Under the pieces are notes generated by a model. That model did no database searches. It had not been told where the DNA came from and saw nothing but the letters and a program-made list of their open reading frames with translations. The position numbers and the translations under genes were made by a program. A stretch of 23,056 nucleotides of DNA from assembly GCA_003427395.1 (NCBI GenBank), contig BFEA01000714.1:447491-470546 (forward strand), written 5' to 3'. The stretch is from Chara braunii (lineage: Eukaryota; Streptophyta; Charophyceae; Charales; Characeae). Below, in pieces: positions 19,998 through 23,056 of this stretch; position 1 is the first letter of the stretch; every line of letters begins with the position of its first letter.

Positions 19998-20014
19998 GTC
20001 TATTCGTGGAGAGC
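19998..20014 (-). repeat. GELHLLETG-type dispersed repeat, copy e (weak)
   Basis: GTCTATTCGTGGAGAGC resembles the reverse complement of copy c; the + strand reads LPSIRGEQ, keeping SIRGE and losing the rest. Confidence 0.4.
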
Positions 20015-21500
20015 AATGTACTATACTGATGGTGTGATTGAAGATATCGTCACGACAGATGCAGAACCAGGGAATTAAGATTCCTCAGGAACTCAGGAGA
20101 ACAAAAACATATCTAGGGGAGATCCAACCAGCAGCTGCAGGAAGGAAGCCCCCTCCAGTTAAGCCAAATAACTTTTCTTCCCAGATGTGTATATAGTTCG
20201 AATGCGTGCGAGAGGCCTTCTGGTCCCAAATAAGGGAAGATTTGGTAGAAATATCTTTGGAAGCAGTCCCCTGCTAACATCCGCCTCACTGGATGGCCTC
20301 TCCTCAGGACTCTCCTGGCCAGTATTCCCAAAAGGACCCCTCAAGGTTGCCAGCAAATGACTGTACTGCAAGGTCATGCACACACAATCATCGGAGAGCA
20401 AACAAAACAATAAATATCAGGATTTGAAACATCCAAAAACAGTAATGTCAATAGAAGGGGCAGGGCATGGTGCACATGGAGGAGAGGACACACCATTAAT
20501 GCTCCCCTCTCTGCGTGATCACTGCCCCTCCCTCCACCCCCTTCCCCCTCTTCCCCCTGTCCCTTTTCCTCAGCCGTCCCTTACATACTAGGAAATGAAT
20601 TAGTGATCCTCAGTGCCCAGTCACCCAGGGAAGATCTCGGACCCATACACCCCCGCGCTCAACCCTAGACATCACCCTCCCAGCCCATGGATCAGCTGAC
20701 ACTTTCAAGAAGAAAATACAAATTTCTTGAAGAAGAAAAGACATGGCGGCCCATTGGTGTGCCATTTATTTGCTTTATTCATCGCCGTGGCTTCACCTGT
20801 GGCAGAGAGGGTGCAGCCGTACATGGTAGGAAGTCGCCCACCGAATGCGGGAGGAAGAAGAGAACACAAAGCTGGATGCAGGTAGTAAGTAGTACACGGT
20901 TGTGTTTCAAGTCGCCAGAAAACCATCATGCACAGACACGCATATGTATCAGAGACAGTGGGCCAGCCGGCGATGATTAGGCTGCGCTTTTTCTGCATTT
21001 TTTGTGGTAATCACTGATTCCATCTCCCTCATTCATTTCATGAAATATTGCATGCATATGCAACTGGCGGCTCACTCAAAATTGGAACCCACTATCCGTC
21101 ATATATACGATGCACCTTCTTTCGGGGCGTGCTATCTTCTGCGCCACTTCGGTTTTCCTTGCTGTTTTACATTAGTCATCTTCGACGCTAGGCCGTTCTG
21201 GACCTCTCCAAACTTTTGTCTAGTACGTTTTTGTCCTTTTTCTTTTCTGCAGGATGTATAAGGTTTTTGCTTATGTTTTTCATTTTTCTCCCTTCGACTT
21301 TTGCGCCTTAGCGAGTGTGCGTAGGATTTTGAACTCTGTTTCAATTTACGCACGTGTCCTCACCTTCTAATTTAGGCACCGTCCTTCTTCTCCGGTGGTT
21401 TACCTGACAAGCTTCCATCACCTTTTCATTCTCACGCTTCCTTGAATTCTCACCTCCACCTCCACGTTGCCTTCCCGCGCTGTGCCTTTCAGCCCAAGTA

Positions 21501-22240
21501 GTTTTCTGCCTCTTGATCTTCTTAGCAAATCTTCAATTGTCTAACCCCTGCTTCTCCTATCTCCCCCATTCTTCCTCCTTTCCTCGTTCATGCGCCATCC
21601 TTCCCTTCCTTCTCGAAAACCTTCTTCCCGCTCATTTCTCCCTTCGTCCTCATTGGTCCCTTGGTAGTGCATGTGGGATCGTCATGTGGAGTGTGCCTAC
21701 ATCGCCCACACCCCACATCCATATGCACGGTCGCCCATTTTTTTGTATACCCTCTGCATGCATGCTGTTACATACTTCAATGAGTATGGGCAGAACCAAA
21801 GATCAACCAATGTAGGATGAGCATATATGCAGCGGAAGTCTGATAAACGGACTGACTCACATAGACTGACTCACACAGACTGACCCAAGAATCACTCCAC
21901 ACACATACAATCGTGAGATGGTGGGGTCTGGGCCAAGCATAGACGATACCCAGACCTCGTACANACATACACAGATGAGAGGTGGGAGGAGAGACNAAGG
22001 AGGTGGGGGAGGTAGGCAGCACCGAAGGTCACCGAGATAGAATCTGATAGGTCACCGATATGGTAGTCCAAAATGTCATCCAACAAGATCAAAATGTCGA
22101 GGACAATAGGTCACCAGTGTCCGAACGGTGATGCAGCGGAGTATCAACCCCAACAATCTCCAAGTCTCCAATCCGGTAAGTACCACAGTCTCATACCACT
22201 GAAGTCCAACACTGATCTCTGTCCAACTAGTATAAGTCTC
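21501..22240. other. intergenic with short direct repeats
   Basis: CT-rich until about 21660, then mixed. AGACTGACTCACA-type units repeat at about 21850-21885, GGTCACCGA-type words at about 22026-22060, and AAGTCTCCAATC twice (about 22160 and 22245). Ambiguous bases at 21964 and 21996. No gene supported. Confidence 0.45.
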
Positions 22241-22246
22241 CAATCT

Positions 22247-22268
22247 GAAGAAGAAGAAGAAGAAGAAG
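22247..22268 (+). repeat. (GAA)n microsatellite
   Basis: Seven GAA units, followed by a GA-rich stretch to about 22320. Confidence 0.95.
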
Positions 22269-22344
22269 GAGCCGAGGAGGAGAGAGAGAGAGAGGGGACT
22301 GCCGATGGGAGGGAGGAGAGAAGCCTCCAACTCCCAATACCTCA

Positions 22345-22790
22345 GGCGGCTATGGCCGCCGGTAACCCAGTCGCCGCTGCTGCTGCTCCGCTCGCTGCTN
22401 CTGCGCTAATCTGCGCTGCGCTNTTCCTCGCTGCTCCTGCGCTAATCTTAGCGCCAGCGCTGTATCGCGCTGTACCATACCATACCGGTAGAATGCCGGT
22501 AGGTCGATCCTGGACTGAGGCTGGAACGGTTCTATATACCGGTGGGGCAGAGGCCGGCCTCAATGCTGCGAGGCCTGGCCGTGCCCTGAACCGTCCAGAT
22601 GGACGGTTCAGCCCCAACCGGCGGGCGGCAGCCTCAAGAGCGCCGCCAGGCCCAAACGGTAATGTCGTTTGGGCCTGCCCGTCGGGTCTGGTCCAAGGTG
22701 AGGCCTTTATGGCCTGTAGTACCCCCAAGGTCGGGCCTTTAGGCCCTGATGTGTCCCTCTAGTCCTAAGTCGGGTCCGGTAGGACCCGTG
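22345..22790. repeat. cluster of GC-rich short hairpins
   Basis: At least six short inverted repeats lie in about 450 bp. They include GGCGGC/GCCGCC near 22345; GGCCTC/GAGGCC at 22556-22575; a 12-bp perfect stem CTGAACCGTCCA with a 2-nt loop at 22586-22611; a 12-bp perfect stem CAGGCCCAAACG with a 7-nt loop at 22647-22677; GGGCC/GGCCC at about 22734-22747; and CGGGTCC/GGACCCG at about 22772-22789. A 229-codon frame (22073-22762) spans it, but its Ala/Pro/Arg-rich content follows from GC-rich triplets and holds ambiguous bases (22400, 22423), so it is not called as a gene. Confidence 0.65.
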
Positions 22791-22835
22791 TGGCGTCGAA
22801 GATGTAACACATGCAATCTTCCCCCTCTGCGCAGC

Positions 22836-22843
22836 TATAAATT
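22836..22843 (+). promoter_or_regulatory. TATA-box-like sequence
   Basis: TATAAATT just downstream of the hairpin cluster. It could be the promoter of a gene or LTR extending past the right edge; no transcript start or coding frame follows within the window. Confidence 0.25.
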
Positions 22844-22939
22844 CCACAACCGGGATCCTTTTCTCTCTATTTGTCATGATTGGCTATGATTTTGGTTAAT
22901 CGGCAAGTCAAAATATTTTGGCGTGCTGATACGGATAAG

Positions 22940-23056
22940 TGGGGTAATGTTGCATACTGTAACGTGCATACCAGAACAAGAACCGACCTTTCAATACAAA
23001 GTATAAGATAGCACAGCGGAAGACTTAAATACCAGTGATCCGAACAATCAATGTTG
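22940..23056 (+). mobile_element. possible LTR-retrotransposon edge (tentative)
   Basis: TGTAACGTGCATACC at about 22968 followed by AGCGGAAGACTTAAAT at 23015-23030 resembles the 5' ends of many plant LTRs, which often start TGTAAC and carry a GCAGCGGAAG-type word. A similar word, GCAGCGGAAGTCTGATAAA, lies at 21829-21847 and a weaker one at about 22133. No second LTR, primer-binding site or polyprotein is in view. Confidence 0.2.

Larger units (their letters stand above)
19245..21500. other. intergenic, no recognised gene
   Basis: Besides copies d and e of the dispersed repeat, only short frames of unknown content occur. The two most protein-like are 20113-20331 on - (72 codons, contains GDCFQRYFYQIFPYLGPEGL) and 20687-20980 on + (97 codons). 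Neither matches a family I know, so neither is called. Confidence 0.45.

Noticed and set aside
22073-22762. 229-codon frame rich in Ala, Pro and Arg
   Set aside because: It runs through (GAA)n, (GCT)n and the hairpin cluster, includes ambiguous bases, and an equally long frame exists on the opposite strand.
1-23056. CRISPR array or bacterial operon
   Set aside because: No regularly spaced repeats with unique spacers; spliced eukaryotic genes make this irrelevant.

Overview
This is nuclear DNA from a eukaryote, gene-poor and repeat-rich. The only intact gene is a spliced cytosolic ribosomal protein eL32 whose encoded protein is the land-plant length (133 residues) and ends in the green-lineage RLRSQEDE tail. 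The two introns are 2.0 and 1.6 kb. Microsatellites, short tandem duplications, transposon debris and a few ambiguous bases fill the rest. A streptophyte alga with a large genome (Chara-like) would fit, but that is inference; green lineage is the firmer statement.

Layout. 1-480: (AC)n and unremarkable sequence. About 480-2760: very AT-rich block without genes. 2760-6180: intergenic, with a strongly pyrimidine-rich part at 3600-4860. 6181-6707: upstream and 5' leader of eL32. 6708-10658: eL32 in three exons on +; intron 1 contains a decayed second copy of the leader plus exon 1. 11447-13003: three related inverted-repeat elements (MITE-like) and a perfect 26-bp hairpin. 13100-17100: no recognised gene, many two-copy tandem duplications, microsatellites, and decayed coding-like sequence. 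17453-19244: an ABCG-type ABC transporter on -, almost complete but broken by an in-frame stop and by inversion of about 0.3 kb of its membrane domain. 19245-22240: no recognised gene. 22240-22800: (GAA)n, (GCT)n and a run of GC-rich hairpins, then a TATA-like box and a possible LTR-like edge.

The genes do not form a pathway. eL32 is a housekeeping translation gene; the ABCG copy is a probable recent pseudogene inside repeat-rich DNA. A short coding-like motif (reading roughly SIxGELHLLETGPS) occurs in at least six degenerate copies on both strands between 14.2 and 20.0 kb, two of them flanking the ABCG copy, and is probably debris of an unidentified mobile element. No complete new system was found. 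The best leads are the inverted exon block of the ABCG gene, the relic exon-1 duplication in eL32, the inverted-repeat family, and this GELHLLETG repeat.
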